This document shows, one piece after another, positions 1 through 11,212 of a DNA stretch of 64,000 bases. A program made the position numbers and the translations under genes. Origin of the DNA: Petunia secreta (taxonomy: Eukaryota; Streptophyta; Magnoliopsida; Solanales; Solanaceae); NCBI GenBank assembly GCA_029990175.1, contig JARKIP010000017.1:13038001-13102000 (forward strand), read 5' to 3'. The notes beneath the pieces are model-generated. The model saw nothing but the letters and a program-made list of their open reading frames with translations. It searched no databases and was not told the DNA's origin. Every line of letters starts with the position of its first letter. Positions within the stretch are counted from its first letter, which is position 1.

Positions 1-103
1 ATTTATAATATTAGTGGCTATATTATATAATTACGTCATTTAGGCTACATGTCAAGTTTATTTTAATTTGTGATTTATCTGTGCAAGTTAGCAATTATTT
101 GTG

Positions 104-106
<3 letters not shown>

Positions 107-172
<66 letters not shown>
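107..172. repeat. (AT)n microsatellite at the LINE 3' junction
   Basis: A run of about 33 AT units occurs where the right LTR has only about six. It sits exactly at the LINE 3' boundary, so it may be an expanded target tract or the LINE's own AT tail. Confidence 0.9.
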
Positions 173-174
<2 letters not shown>

Positions 175-3100
175 CTTAAAGAGGACAATACAAAGTAAGG
201 AGGGCCATACCATACCTTACATCATCCTATCAAGGTGAGACCTCAGTCCTAACAAGAATGCAAAAAATAAGAACTAGCAAGAACCAAATAAAGTATGATC
301 ATCACAGAGTTTATAACACACTCTATGATGATATTACATATGAGAATACTAAAATAATGAAATAATATAAAAGCTAGAAAGAAAGTGGAATCATGCAATC
401 CGCACTTCCTTCTACAAGAGATGAAATGGAACATGTAAAAAGGCCCTATAATACTAACTTGAAGAAATGATATTTGTGGCTCTCTATCACGATCATATAT
501 GCTATCCATCATTTCTTCGACTTTTTGGACCTCTTGGATTTTGATTTTGTAACTCCTCGTAGGTTGCACCCTAGTAGGCTCTAATGGGCGCCTTACCCTC
601 CTTACTCTCTTTGGTGCATTATCATGAATTTCCCTAGGCGACAAATCTCCTTCCCTAGCCACCATACTAAAATTATGTGCAATGGATTCTTCCTCAAATT
701 CCACGTCTTCAAATAAATCATCATCCTCCACCAAATAATGTCCTTGAGGGACCCTTTGTTGAAATGATCCCACTTGCCGCGCCAAGATACCCCTCGTATC
801 ATTCAAATCCATTCGCTTGACAAGCTCATCATCCGTGGGTAAATACTTTGAATGTGGGACAAGCTGCATCAAGGATTTAGGCACATAGGAAGGAGCATTT
901 ATGTTCAAAAAAGACTTACCAAAATTAGGAGAAGCACTTCTACACAAACGTTCAAGTTGAGCCGTTGGAATAATATCTTTTCCAAAAAATTTTGGCTTGA
1001 TCACACTCACAGATTCCAAGGTTGTGCTAACCTCGAGTGAAGGAATAGTGAGAGCTTGTTTATTTTCCACACAGGTGCGTTGGCTCAAATTGGCATCATC
1101 ATTCTCACTTATATCCAGTACTGAGGCAGTAGCACCCAAGAGAGGAGTGCCCGCTGCAGCAGAAGGAGAGTCAAAAATCTCCAAACGTACAGTATCTTTC
1201 GTCGCATCAACAGGAGGAGGCTGGGCAAAAAAATCGAGAGCTCTTTCACCTTCACAGTCAATAGCAGCTTCGTCTAACGCCTCACACTTTTGCGCAAGCT
1301 GCTCTCCCACATCGACCTGGGAATCATTCACCCCAGCTGCAGCTGCTGGCGTAATTAATGCTCTCCCAATCAAGCTTGGAGAAGCATTCAAGTCCGACGC
1401 TGCATCATTCCTAGGCTTAGCTGGGATAATAAATGCGCTCCCACGTGAATCGAAAGAAGAAGCTGAGGGCTCAACCTCCTCACGTGATTCCACAACATTA
1501 ACATCCGACAACTTATTAATCCCACACGGACTTTGAGATGGAATATTTCCATTCTCGCTAGGAATTAGAGCTGAAGGCAGCTGACCCACAACATCATAAA
1601 TATTAAATCCTTCAGCTTCAATAGCCTGCGAAACAACTTCTGCATGTGACTTAAAACTTTTAGGAGCAGCTGAAGGTAGCTGTTCAACATCGACAAACTC
1701 CCCACGTGACTCCCCAACATTAAAAGCATCAAACATCTTCATATTCATGTCCAATAAACACGCTGCATCACACCTAGCTGCATGCACGTACTTCTCAGCT
1801 TCAAGAACTAACGCTACAGGCTGCTGTGCGACAATAAAACCAGAACTAGCTGGAATATCTAAAGCTCTTCCCACGTCACTAGGACAAGCTGAAGGCTGCG
1901 ATACAAGAACCAACGAGCCCCCCTTGTGATTCCACAGCAACACGCGACTCATCAACAAGCTTACCCGAAACTGAAGACACACCAACCTCATTGACATTGG
2001 GATGATTTTTAAAAGCAACTTCAACCCATTCCCTTGTCTGTAATCCTTGTTGGTTTGCAACTGGGTTTGCAACGCTCATGTTCAAAGTTTTAGCTTGATT
2101 CTCTTGCATCTCAATTGGGACTTGAGATTCCTTCTCTTTTTGAACAAACAAATCAACATCATCCTGCTCAAGACTCTTCTCCTCCACAGTTTGTTGATTT
2201 AAATTTATATCCTTGTCAGGAACTTCAACAATATTTTCCAAAAGATCGAAAGCATTCCTAGTTGTGATAGTTTCTTCTTGAGTCACACAATTAGTAGTTG
2301 TACTGGGAACCCCTTCAACCTGTCGTGCAGCTTCTTGTCCATACTTCTTCTTGGTATCCACACGAACCCAAGCATTGGGGTTCTTGTTAGGATGTAAAAC
2401 CCTTCCACCATTCCATTTTGGATTACTTCGACCACGCGAAGGATGCGCAGCAACAAGATTTCCATCACTATTCTTTTGCGTGGGCTGTGTAGGCTCAACA
2501 TTACCTACAACCTTGCCACTCTTTAAAATCCTAACAGGTTCTACAGTCGCAGCCTCATCCTCCAATCCTCCAAAGTCATTTTTTTTCACAATTTCTGGAT
2601 GCAACACAAAACATTCACTGTCGCAATGACCTTGAAGCCTACATTCCTTACAATATTAAGGAACATAGTCATATCTAATACGAACCCACTTAAACCTTGC
2701 TTCACCCGTTGTGGAATTTTTGATTTCGATACGAACCCGTTGTGGACGAGTCGCCAAAAGATCAAGCTCGACTTTAACTTTCGCACAACTAGGTCGAGAT
2801 TTCGCTTTGGTGGCAGCATCTACTTGAAGTGGTCGTCCAATAGCCCTAGCCAAAGAGAAAACAGTTTCCTTGCCAAAGAATACGGGGGGTAAACCAGGGA
2901 AGGACATCCGAGCAACACCAATCGAAGTTTCTTCATTGGGATCAAACCAAACCTCATATTTAAGACCTCGCATTTGTATCCAATCTTGATGTAGAAAGCC
3001 GGTCTAGAAAGTATATGAGCATAATCCTCAAGAATTGAAAGTTTAATTAGAATGTGACGTGAATCTAACAAGCCAATACAACATGCACCTTTAAGCTCAA

Positions 3101-3498
3101 GTTGCAAAGGGATTTGCTTCTTTAAGTCTTGGAACTCCGGCATACCGTATGCAAACTTACCAACCACAGCATATTGTAAATCTTCGCTCATCACCATGTT
3201 TTCCACATCCTTGTCTTCCCAAAGGAAAGAAGGCTCACCATGATGTAATTCGAAAATTGGCACAGCGGCAGTGGCTTCTTTAGACGTGAAACTAGGGTTT
3301 AAAATGGATTTGTAGGATTGTTGTTGTGTTTGTAATACTAAAGAAGGGTTGGGAGAAGTATTAGGAACCTGGACAACCCCAGTAGGGGGCTGTCCAGTGG
3401 CCGTGTTGGCCATGAACGCTCACTGTTGAAGCTCGCCAATATCGCCTAAAGATTAGAGAGAAAACTAGGCGCTAGGGTTGTATTTTTCCATGGGGTTA
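109..3498 (-). mobile_element. LINE-derived insertion carrying only an ORF1 (no endonuclease or RT)
   Basis: The segment is missing from the matching place in the right LTR. The hexamer GATTAT occurs on both sides (103-108 and 3499-3504) as a likely target-site duplication. On the minus strand, a broken ORF1 with a DUF4283-like N-terminus and a CCHC knuckle runs from 3413 to about 250. No ORF2 follows: the 3' end comes directly after the ORF1 tail and meets an (AT)n tract. It is either an internally deleted L1-type LINE or a non-autonomous ORF1-only family. The family assignment is from protein pattern and is fairly secure; the internal-deletion explanation is inference. Confidence 0.7.
249..3413 (-). 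pseudogene. L1-type LINE ORF1 (DUF4283-like plus CCHC zinc knuckle), frameshifted
   Basis: In plant L1 elements ORF1 encodes a nucleic-acid-binding protein that coats the LINE RNA. The frame opens at 3413 (MANTATGQPPTG). It shows the DUF4283 pattern: a hydrophobic strand near AVVGKFAYG, a conserved KG, then LDSRHILIKL. It shifts frame near 2970-2820, passes a perfect CX2CX4HX4C knuckle (C-KE-C-RLQG-H-CDSE-C, about 2615-2656), and continues through 2607-1879. Another shift near 1925 leads into a long low-complexity Ser/Ala/Glu-rich tail that ends about 500-480 in a basic RRVRRP stretch. At least three frameshifts make it non-functional. The terminal part as far as 249 looks like 3' UTR read through. 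Confidence 0.65.
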
Positions 3499-5259
3499 GA
3501 TTATTAAATAATTTTATTTGAGTTTATTTAATATTTATTTGTGCATTTTATAATATATGTATATCTATATTTTGTTTTTACACCATTAAATTAAATATTG
3601 GCCAATTAAAGCGTCCAAATTCCTTTTTATTATGAATTCTTTCATATTTCAAAATTACTATCTAAAATTCTTTATTTGTCTTTATTTATTTTTATTCATT
3701 TACATTTTTACGCCGAACCTAGCTACATTTTCTAACCAAATACATCCTCATTATTTGAATTTTAAATCCCAAACCTTCTTCCTAATTCTACCTTGAATCT
3801 AGACCAAATAATAGTCTAGATACATCTTCCCGTCCAAGTTCATCCTTATTTTTGAGTTTTGAAAAGAAAATCTTCTAAGTCTTTTTCTTGATTTCCTAAT
3901 CACTCCCTAATCCCTTGAATCCCTCAATTACCTAAAATCTCTCCCCAAATCAGCCCCCTAATCTTTTTACAATCCTTTAAACACAGCCACAAGGGGAGAG
4001 ACAAAGGGGGGCAGCAATACAGTACACGGGGAGGGGAGACTCCACTTCTCTCTTTGAGCTTCTCCTTTCCCACTTCACCCCTTCTTTGTCTTCCTTACCC
4101 AACACACTGTACAGTACAAACACACATCCCACAAAATCGGGCCCCACCTTCTCCTTCTTCTTCCCCATTTTACTCTAACATATACACATACCCACACCAT
4201 TCACACAGATTGGGAAACGTATCCACTCACCCATAAAATCGAACAGAAATGGGGAGAATAGCAATCGAAAAAAGGGGATATCGGGGAAGGGGACCCACAA
4301 TTCTAAGTCCACACACAGATCGGAGATGGAGTGGCGACATCGCTGCTGGGGAAATTCCATCGTTGGCAGTCCTTGGCCGTCATTTCTTTTGTTCTGCTGC
4401 TGAATCAGAAAGAGAGAGACGGGGAAGGGGGTTGGGGTAGTAGCGACGCTGCCTAAGCAATCGCTCTTCCTCCCCCGCTCCGCTGTGCCTCTGCTCGTTA
4501 AGCCATCGCTATTCCACTAGAATTTCATTCGGCGATGCTTCTCCGTTGGAGATTATGTTCGGCGGTAATCGTGAAATTACCTTCTTTCGAGGCTCAATTT
4601 ATTTAACTTACCCACTGCTCTTCTTGTGGAACTGGTTTCGATTTTGTGGAGTTGGTTATCGATTTTGTTCTTTGACTGTGGTTTAATCTGGTTGTGTCGT
4701 TTACAATTGTTCACTTTACTGGGTATGCATATTGACTAGTTTGCTATTTCCCTGAGCTTGTGTTTTTGCAGATCCACCCTGTGATGTTGGCTTGACCATT
4801 GAATATTTGCTCCGATGTAGTTGACTGCGTGTAGACACATATTACACAAACGTGGTTATGTAAAGTATACGTTGTGCTGTTTACAGCCAATGAAAAAATA
4901 TATTTCACATATATTGAGGCTTATACAAGGAATTGACGGAAATACAATGAATTGATGGACTAATCACGACCAAGAAAATAATTGTTTATTTGAGGTCCAA
5001 TGATAAAATCAGTCCCGTTACACCCCGAGTCCCTAAAAAAAAAAGGCTATGATGACGTGTATAAGCCGTGACTACAAACGAGCCGGTGATGGAGTGATGA
5101 GACCGGTACTTGGCATGGCAATACGACCGGCCGGCGTGTTCGCAGCCGTATCGACTTCTCTAACTTCCACCCAATTCATACACACCTGAGTCGACACTTC
5201 CAAAAATCTCCTTCCCCTTTATTTTAAAACTATTAATTTTAGCATTATTATTATTTTAA

Positions 5260-5267
<8 letters not shown>

Positions 5268-5345
<78 letters not shown>
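5268..5345. repeat. (ATT)n microsatellite in the left LTR
   Basis: An almost uninterrupted ATT/TTA trinucleotide run lies inside the LTR. The right LTR has shorter or displaced runs at 13290-13375 and 13483-13605, so the two copies have diverged by repeat expansion. Confidence 0.9.
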
Positions 5346-6122
5346 CTACTAATGTTATTATTATCATTATTATTATTATTATTATTATTGTATTTTTATC
5401 AATATTATTTACTAACTCTTTTTCTTATATTTTGCGAGGTAAATTCGGATGGAAGACGGCCTAGTTTTAAAGAAAATACTTAGAAGAAAAAGATTTTTTA
5501 TTACTATTATCATTATTCATTATTACTACTATTATTAATTTATTGTTATTATTATCATTATTTTTTACTAACTTAACTTTATCTGTTTTTTTGCAAGGCA
5601 CACTTTGATAAATGTCTTCAAAACGACACTCCAAAAAATACTTCTAATTTTACTTGCTATTATTTTCTCTTAATATTTATTTTTATTATAAACTAACTAA
5701 TTTGCTTTATTTTGCAAGGTTTAATTCCTTAAGGAAGAAGCCTATTAGCAAACTCGTATCTTTTTGTTTAATGTCACATATTATACCCATAGTATTTAAA
5801 TTATCTTTTAGTAAGTTTATTCGCTTAACTGCTTGTTTTGAATCCCAATTTTCAGTCCGGCCGGTAACCACATTTGGTGGAGCCTGAGAGGTGCCTAACC
5901 CCTTCCTCTCGGGTTAACTTGAACCCTTACCTAGATTTCTGGTGCGTAGATTAAGTTTCGGAGTTAATTGTAAAATTAGCTAGAAACAAAATAGGTGCCC
6001 TAATAAGCCTAGTTCAAAAAATATGTTAGGCGGCGACTCGAACATTAAACTCAAACGAGTTACTCAGTCAAATCCGTAACCCGACTCGCCTCGAGTTGAG
6101 TCCAAAATCGTGTATGACAGAA

Positions 6123-6140
6123 TGTCGACTCCGCTGGGGA
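6123..6140 (+). promoter_or_regulatory. Primer-binding site of the Ogre-like element
   Basis: TGTCGACTCCGCTGGGGA starts four bases after the left LTR. It matches the TGGCGACTCYGCTGGGGA type of PBS known from Ogre elements (reported as tRNA-Arg primed), with one mismatch at the third base, which pairs with the tRNA CCA end. The family comparison is from memory. Confidence 0.7.
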
Positions 6141-6565
6141 TATCAAGGTTTAAACAATAACGGACTATAAATTGGGATTCTTTATTTGCTTTATTTTCTT
6201 TTCATTTATTTCAATACTTACTTTTCTTTTTTCTTTTTTGCAGGAGTAAGGTCTATTTTTTATTTTATGTATTTTATTACTTAATTGTTTGATTATATCT
6301 TCTTTATTATTATTCATATTACTCGCACTTCCCCCACTCCTGGGAAATGACACTTTACACACACACGGTGATTACGTGGATCCCACGGTCGCTTCACTAA
6401 AAAAAACCTTTTAGGAGGACATTTTGGAATATAGTTGGTCCGTGGTACAACCAACAATTTCAAATGATCCCAATCGTTGGCCGTCTGCCTTGGGGAACCG
6501 TGTCTAGAATTACTCAGCTCTTAGTGGAGACTCTTGTTTAGGACCATGCATCATGTCGTTATTAG

Positions 6566-6838
6566 GAAAATTTTGATTTCGGCCCATGTCTAAGTCAAAG
6601 CATAGAGTCTATCAGTGTATGGGCTAGCGAAGGAATGAACTCTGTGGCTGACAAAGGAATAGAAGAGAAAGGAAGAAAGGCTTGGCAAATGTTGAAGAAC
6701 TTCACATTTGACATATCCCAGCTCTTGACTGATGCAGACAATATCATCTTCCAAGGATACTCGTCAGGGGCAAGTTCATCCAATGAAGATTCGTCCGACG
6801 AGGAAGAAGATGAATCTTCTGAGGATGGATCAACATGA
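6566..6838 (+). pseudogene. Relic reading frame with acidic tail in the Ogre-like interior
   Basis: An open frame of 90 codons follows a TAG at 6563-6565. The first ATG is at 6635 (67 aa), but the upstream in-frame codons look equally protein-like, which suggests the 3' end of a longer lost frame. It reads through KAWQMLKNFTFDISQLL and ends in a strongly acidic Ser/Glu/Asp tail before TGA. An AATAAAG-like polyadenylation word follows at about 6932. I do not recognise the family. It could be the remnant of the extra ORF that some Ogre-type elements carry next to gag, or a captured host fragment. Confidence 0.35.
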
Positions 6839-6839
6839 A

Positions 6840-8880
6840 GAATGCTCGCTCAGGCCATGATCTGATTTCCTAGCAATGTTTAGTCTTTTCTTTCTCTTAG
6901 ATTGTTTCAATATCAACCATTGTAATAAAGACCAATGTTTGATAAATGCAAAATTCTCTTTTAGACTCCGCATTTTATAGCAAATGAAATGATACATGTG
7001 GCACAAAGCACTTTTCAAATCATCGTGCGTAAAACGACCCTTTATATTATAGAATGCATTTCTTATTAGATATGTGTGCATTGGGTGAATTTGCTTGATT
7101 GCTCTAGGTCTCTCTCTACCTAAGTCAATCCCTTCCCAAATCCAATCTCATACCGAGGCACCTCATCTCCCTACTCTATGCCCAAATTCTGATATCTAAA
7201 ATCTTTCACATGTCCAAACAATCTCTAACTCACTACCGAACTCAAAACCTATTATCCAAAGGTTGGGTTAAGTCGAATACCAAGGAAAAATATATTTTTT
7301 GTCACACAACACAGTCTATTCCTTACGCAACATCTTTACCACTTTGCATTGACACCAACTCCTCATCTCCCGTTTGAACAAGCATCGGTCGTTTGATCAA
7401 AATCCTTGACTTGATTGCTACATAAAGCACTTAGACAATCTCTTGTGATACATGTGCATTCTATCACAACCTCCAAATTCAAGCGCTATTTCATCATCTG
7501 CGGTCTAGGCATTCTCTTAAGCTTATGTGTCATTTTTGGTTCAAGTCTTTGCTAATATGCCCACACAGTTTTGTGCATTTCACCACTCTGTTATGGTTGC
7601 ATTGTACTTGAACACCGAAGTCGGTCAAGAATTTGCATATAGAGAGCCGAAACGGCAAGCCAAACTGAAAACATTTTCTCCAGCAACAAAGCCCTTTGAA
7701 CCACCAGCATATAACACCAAGAGCGTTCATATAATCCCAATACCGTACAACCTGCATTACACGAGAGTCACAACAAAGAAATCAGATTCCTATACGACCG
7801 AGCTTATGATCTCACACTACACCCAACTTACACAATAAAAAACCTCCCTCCGCCGAGACCGCCAACCAAAACCTCAGCGGGCTCAACACAATCAAGGATA
7901 GACCAAAATGACAAAACCTCACGCCTTTACTCTTTTAGCTTGGCCAAAAGATATTGCATCCAACAAACAAACTACTCCCTGGATACCCATTCCTAAATTC
8001 GATCCAACAAGATCTACACTTATCACTTACACAATTAATACCATGACACCACAAGACATCCAACACTGAAACACAAAGTTCAGAGTCCGATTGACCAAAG
8101 CAAGACAATGGTACAACAAAGACTAACAAAGAGAAACTCCAACTCCCAAATCAAAAACACACTTTCTACAAAGGCTTATCCATTAAAGTTAGCTCCATTA
8201 CTCGAGAAACAACCTAAGACAAATACAACTTTGGACAATCTCCAAATCCGGAAAAATCCAAATATCAAACCTCAGTCTGAGTATGCAAATATCTACATAC
8301 TCACAGTCATCAACACACCCAATCATCACACTAAAGGACGAGTGAAGATTTCTAGCCAATACATTTGGTGTTCAGTACCATACAACCACCTTCTCTTGGT
8401 GATCTTTCATGAACAATTAACTGGGACAAAATTTTTGAGGATCCCCTCAAAAATTCCAAAAGACGCAAACTTAACACTGAGGCAGAAATTTTTGAGATCC
8501 CCTCAAAAATTTCAAGAAGGTCCTTATAAGAGCAACACAATAGCCTTCTTAGTGCATTGCATGATTTAACAAAAGCATTCTATTTGTCGCATATTACTTT
8601 ACATTTGCTTGCAGGATATGCAGCCCGACCTAACAATGATAAGCATTCAGTTTTTCTTTGCTATACTTTACTTTTGCTTGTAGGGTATACGGCCCGAAGG
8701 GTAGACAACCCTATCAAGAAACAACATGACAAGGGGACAATTATACGAGATATAGCAGCAGAGTGCAAAACAACAAATACGCAAGTCGACCTCCACTAGA
8801 AAACTCATAAACTTTCTTTGATTGCAGGTTTACACAGATACCGAGTATATCTAACAACCCTTGCAAAACAACATATATCA
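6840..8880 (+). other. Non-coding interior of the Ogre-like element
   Basis: There are no supported genes. The short open frames (for example 7527-7838) have no domain pattern. The stretch contains two hairpins built on the same word at 8430-8455 and 8485-8513, and T-rich/TTGCAGG words near 8608, 8680 and 8826 that resemble splice acceptors. The remainder looks like degenerate retroelement spacer. Confidence 0.5.
8430..8513. repeat. Two copies of a palindromic hairpin
   Basis: AATTTTTGAGG pairs with CCTCAAAAATT around 8430-8455. About 30 bases later, GAAATTTTTGAG (8485-8496) pairs perfectly over 12 bp with CTCAAAAATTTC (8502-8513) across a five-base loop. The two hairpins are diverged duplicates. 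Confidence 0.75.
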
Positions 8881-8884
8881 TTTT

Positions 8885-10075
8885 GACAAGTATAAAATTC
8901 ATGTCGGTGGATATATAGGGTCCGCGTCTATGGACATGACATCATTTGACAAGCATAGGATCCATGTCGGTGGATATATAGGGTCGGTGTCTGTGGACAT
9001 GATATCAATTTGAGGAGCATAGAATCCATGTCGGTGGATATATAGGGTCCGCGTCTGTGGACATGACATCATTTGACAAGCATATGATCCATGTCGGTGG
9101 ATATATAGGGTCTGCATCTGTGGACATGATATCATTTGACAGAAGCATAGGATCCATGTCAGTGGATATATAGGGTCTGCGTCTGTGGAAACGACATCAA
9201 TTTGAAGAGAATAGAATCCATGTCGATGGATATATAAGGTCCGCGCCTGTGGACACGGCATCAATTTGAGAAGCAACAGAAGCATAGAATCCATGTCGGT
9301 GGGTATGTAGGGTCTGCGTCTGTGGACACGATATCAATTTGAAGAGCATAGAATCCATGTCGGTGGATATATAAGGTCTGCGTCTATGGACATGACATCA
9401 ATTTGAGAAGCAGCAGAAGCATAGAATCCATGTCGGTGGGTATGTAGGGTCTGCGTCTGTGGACATGACATCATTTGAAGAGACATAGAGTCCGCATCAA
9501 TGGATATATAGGGTCCGCATTTGTGGACATGACATCAATTTGACAAGCATAGGATCTGCGTCGCCGGATATATAGGGTTCCCAGTGGTGAACATGGCAGC
9601 AATGACAACAGTGTAAGGTCCGTGTCTGTGGACACGACTTCAATCTGAGAAGCATAGATTCCGCGTCGGTGGATATATAGGGTCCGTATTTGTGGAGTAA
9701 CATGACAGCAATGAAAGAAGCATAGAGTCCATATCGATAGATATATAAGGTCTGCGTTTGTGGACAATTCAACAATTGAAGGAGTAAGGTCCGCGTTTGT
9801 GGGCATAGCTCAGCAATTTGAAGCAGAGTAAGGTTCAGGTTTGTGGGCATGGTTCATCAATTTGAAACAGAGTAACGTCCGCATTTGTAGACATAGTTCA
9901 GTAATTTGGAGCAGTAAGGTCCGCGTTTGTGGACATAGTTCAGCAATTTGGAGCAGTAAGGTCTACGTTTGTGGACGGACCAACTATTGATCAAGCATAG
10001 AATGCGTCGGCAGATATATAAGGTTCGCAGTTGTGAACATGACAACAATTTGCAGCAGAGCTAGGTCCGTATCGG
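8885..10075. repeat. Tandem array of a ~64-bp unit
   Basis: The core ATGTCGGTGGATATATAGGG recurs at 8901, 8964, 9028 and 9091, then as ATGTCAGTGG at about 9156, with a spacing of 63-67 bp. Each unit continues with TCCGCGTCTGTGGACATGAC and a CATTTGACAAGCATAG-like spacer. About 17-18 units can be followed. After roughly 9600 they become shorter and more divergent, with some units reduced to a GTCCGCGTTTGTGGACA core. The unit length is not a multiple of three and the open frames across it are not conserved, so it is not coding. Confidence 0.85.
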
Positions 10076-11190
10076 TGGGCATAGCGTGGGAAAAATACTT
10101 GGATTAGACATCAATCAAACAAGTATAAGACAAGACAACTATCCAGCCGACAGGGAAGTCTCTTTATGCATTTACATACTATTTTGCAAAACTCACTTTT
10201 ATTGCAGGACGTACAATCCGGCGCCGCACTGGCAAAATGGTCCAACAACAACTCGACGCGACAAAACAATCATTCCTGACGAGAAGCACTAAGCAAATGG
10301 ATATCCCCCAAAGGAGAAGCACACATTCGCTAGCACTGAACACCTGAAAGTAGACTGAACAAATACACGACAAAGGAAGGCTCGGCTCAACAGGGAGTTT
10401 ACTTTATCTTTTTATTTATATCTATTGCATCTTTCATGACGTTGTTGCAGGGTACTCCCCGATCTCTCGACAAACGCCAACACATTACTCTCACACCTGC
10501 TCCCAAAATCATTACCAATTGTGCAACCACAAAACCCCAAATACATCCCAAAGCGCCCAAAGCCACGATTCCATACTCGCACCAGTGATCTACCTAATCT
10601 TTCCTTGCCAATTGGGTACCGGCTTTGTATTTCTTCCCAGTCGTGCCTACCTATTTGAATCGTGCATATTCATCGTGCTTCATTCCTCAAATCCTTCCCA
10701 GCTCAGTCAAGGCAATATCGAGGGAAATATCACTCATTTATCGAGATGAAGTGGAAACTATGTACCTATAAACTCATCTTTATGGGTGTGTAGCGCGCCA
10801 CATTTTCATAACTAGGATGATTATAAGCCTCTTTTCACACGCTCGATCTGTTGAGGTTTTCTCACCTTCGCCAGTGTCTTTACTTCATTCTTCATTTATC
10901 TCGCCAAAGGCAAAGCACACATGAACCTAAACTTCACATACTTGGATAAGTTTAGTCTTTACATTCCAAATCGTGCGCCATAAACATCTCATACATGCAA
11001 CATGCCGTTCTAGAATTACACAGGGCCTGATTCTCGTGAAACCCGAGATATGTAGGCAACTCAAAGACCGGGATTCGGCCAAAATACCCCCCCAAAACTC
11101 CCATTTGCCCTTTTCAATCGTTTTACCTTCCAGTCGTGACAAAATTGGCCGCACTGTCAACCTCTTTGCCCGAAGACTCTTTCATCATCC
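10076..11190 (+). other. Non-coding 3' interior of the Ogre-like element
   Basis: No gene is supported. Two further ATTGCAGG/TTGCAGGG acceptor-like words occur at about 10202 and 10447 after T-rich stretches, as in the 5' interior. Confidence 0.45.
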
Positions 11191-11191
11191 C

Positions 11192-11210
11192 CGGGAAAAG
11201 AGGGGCAGCA
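11192..11210 (+). promoter_or_regulatory. Polypurine tract before the right LTR
   Basis: CGGGAAAAGAGGGGCAGCA lies immediately 5' of the right LTR. It has the AAAAGAGGGG form expected for the plus-strand primer of Tat/Ogre elements. Confidence 0.7.
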
Positions 11211-11212
11211 GT

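Larger units (their letters stand above)
1..6119 (+). repeat. Left LTR of the Ogre-like element, split by a LINE insertion
   Basis: Bases 1-108 and 3499-6119 align colinearly with 11429-14159 of the right LTR. The intervening 109-3498 is absent from the right copy. The LTR ends with GTATGACA before the PBS. It contains a GC-richer block around 4000-4560, a long ATT microsatellite at 5268-5345, and several T-rich stretches followed by TTTTGCAAGG-like words. Scattered substitutions and microsatellite length changes separate the two LTRs, so the element is not very recent. Short open frames here are not conserved as proteins between the two copies and are not called. Confidence 0.85.

Noticed and set aside
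1146..1536. Plus-strand frame opposite LINE ORF1
   Set aside because: It is the shadow of the Ala/Ser/Glu-rich minus-strand ORF1 tail and has no domain.
3977..4440. Small open frames in the GC-richer LTR block (also at 12019-12568)
   Set aside because: Both LTR copies have similar but not protein-conserved frames on both strands, which fits composition bias rather than a gene.
9471..9850. Minus-strand open frames across the tandem array
   Set aside because: The repeat unit is not a multiple of three and the frames simply reflect repeated sequence; several overlapping frames are open at once.
8901..10075. CRISPR-like array
   Set aside because: Repeats and spacers are both similar between units and the context is a plant retroelement, so it is an ordinary tandem repeat.
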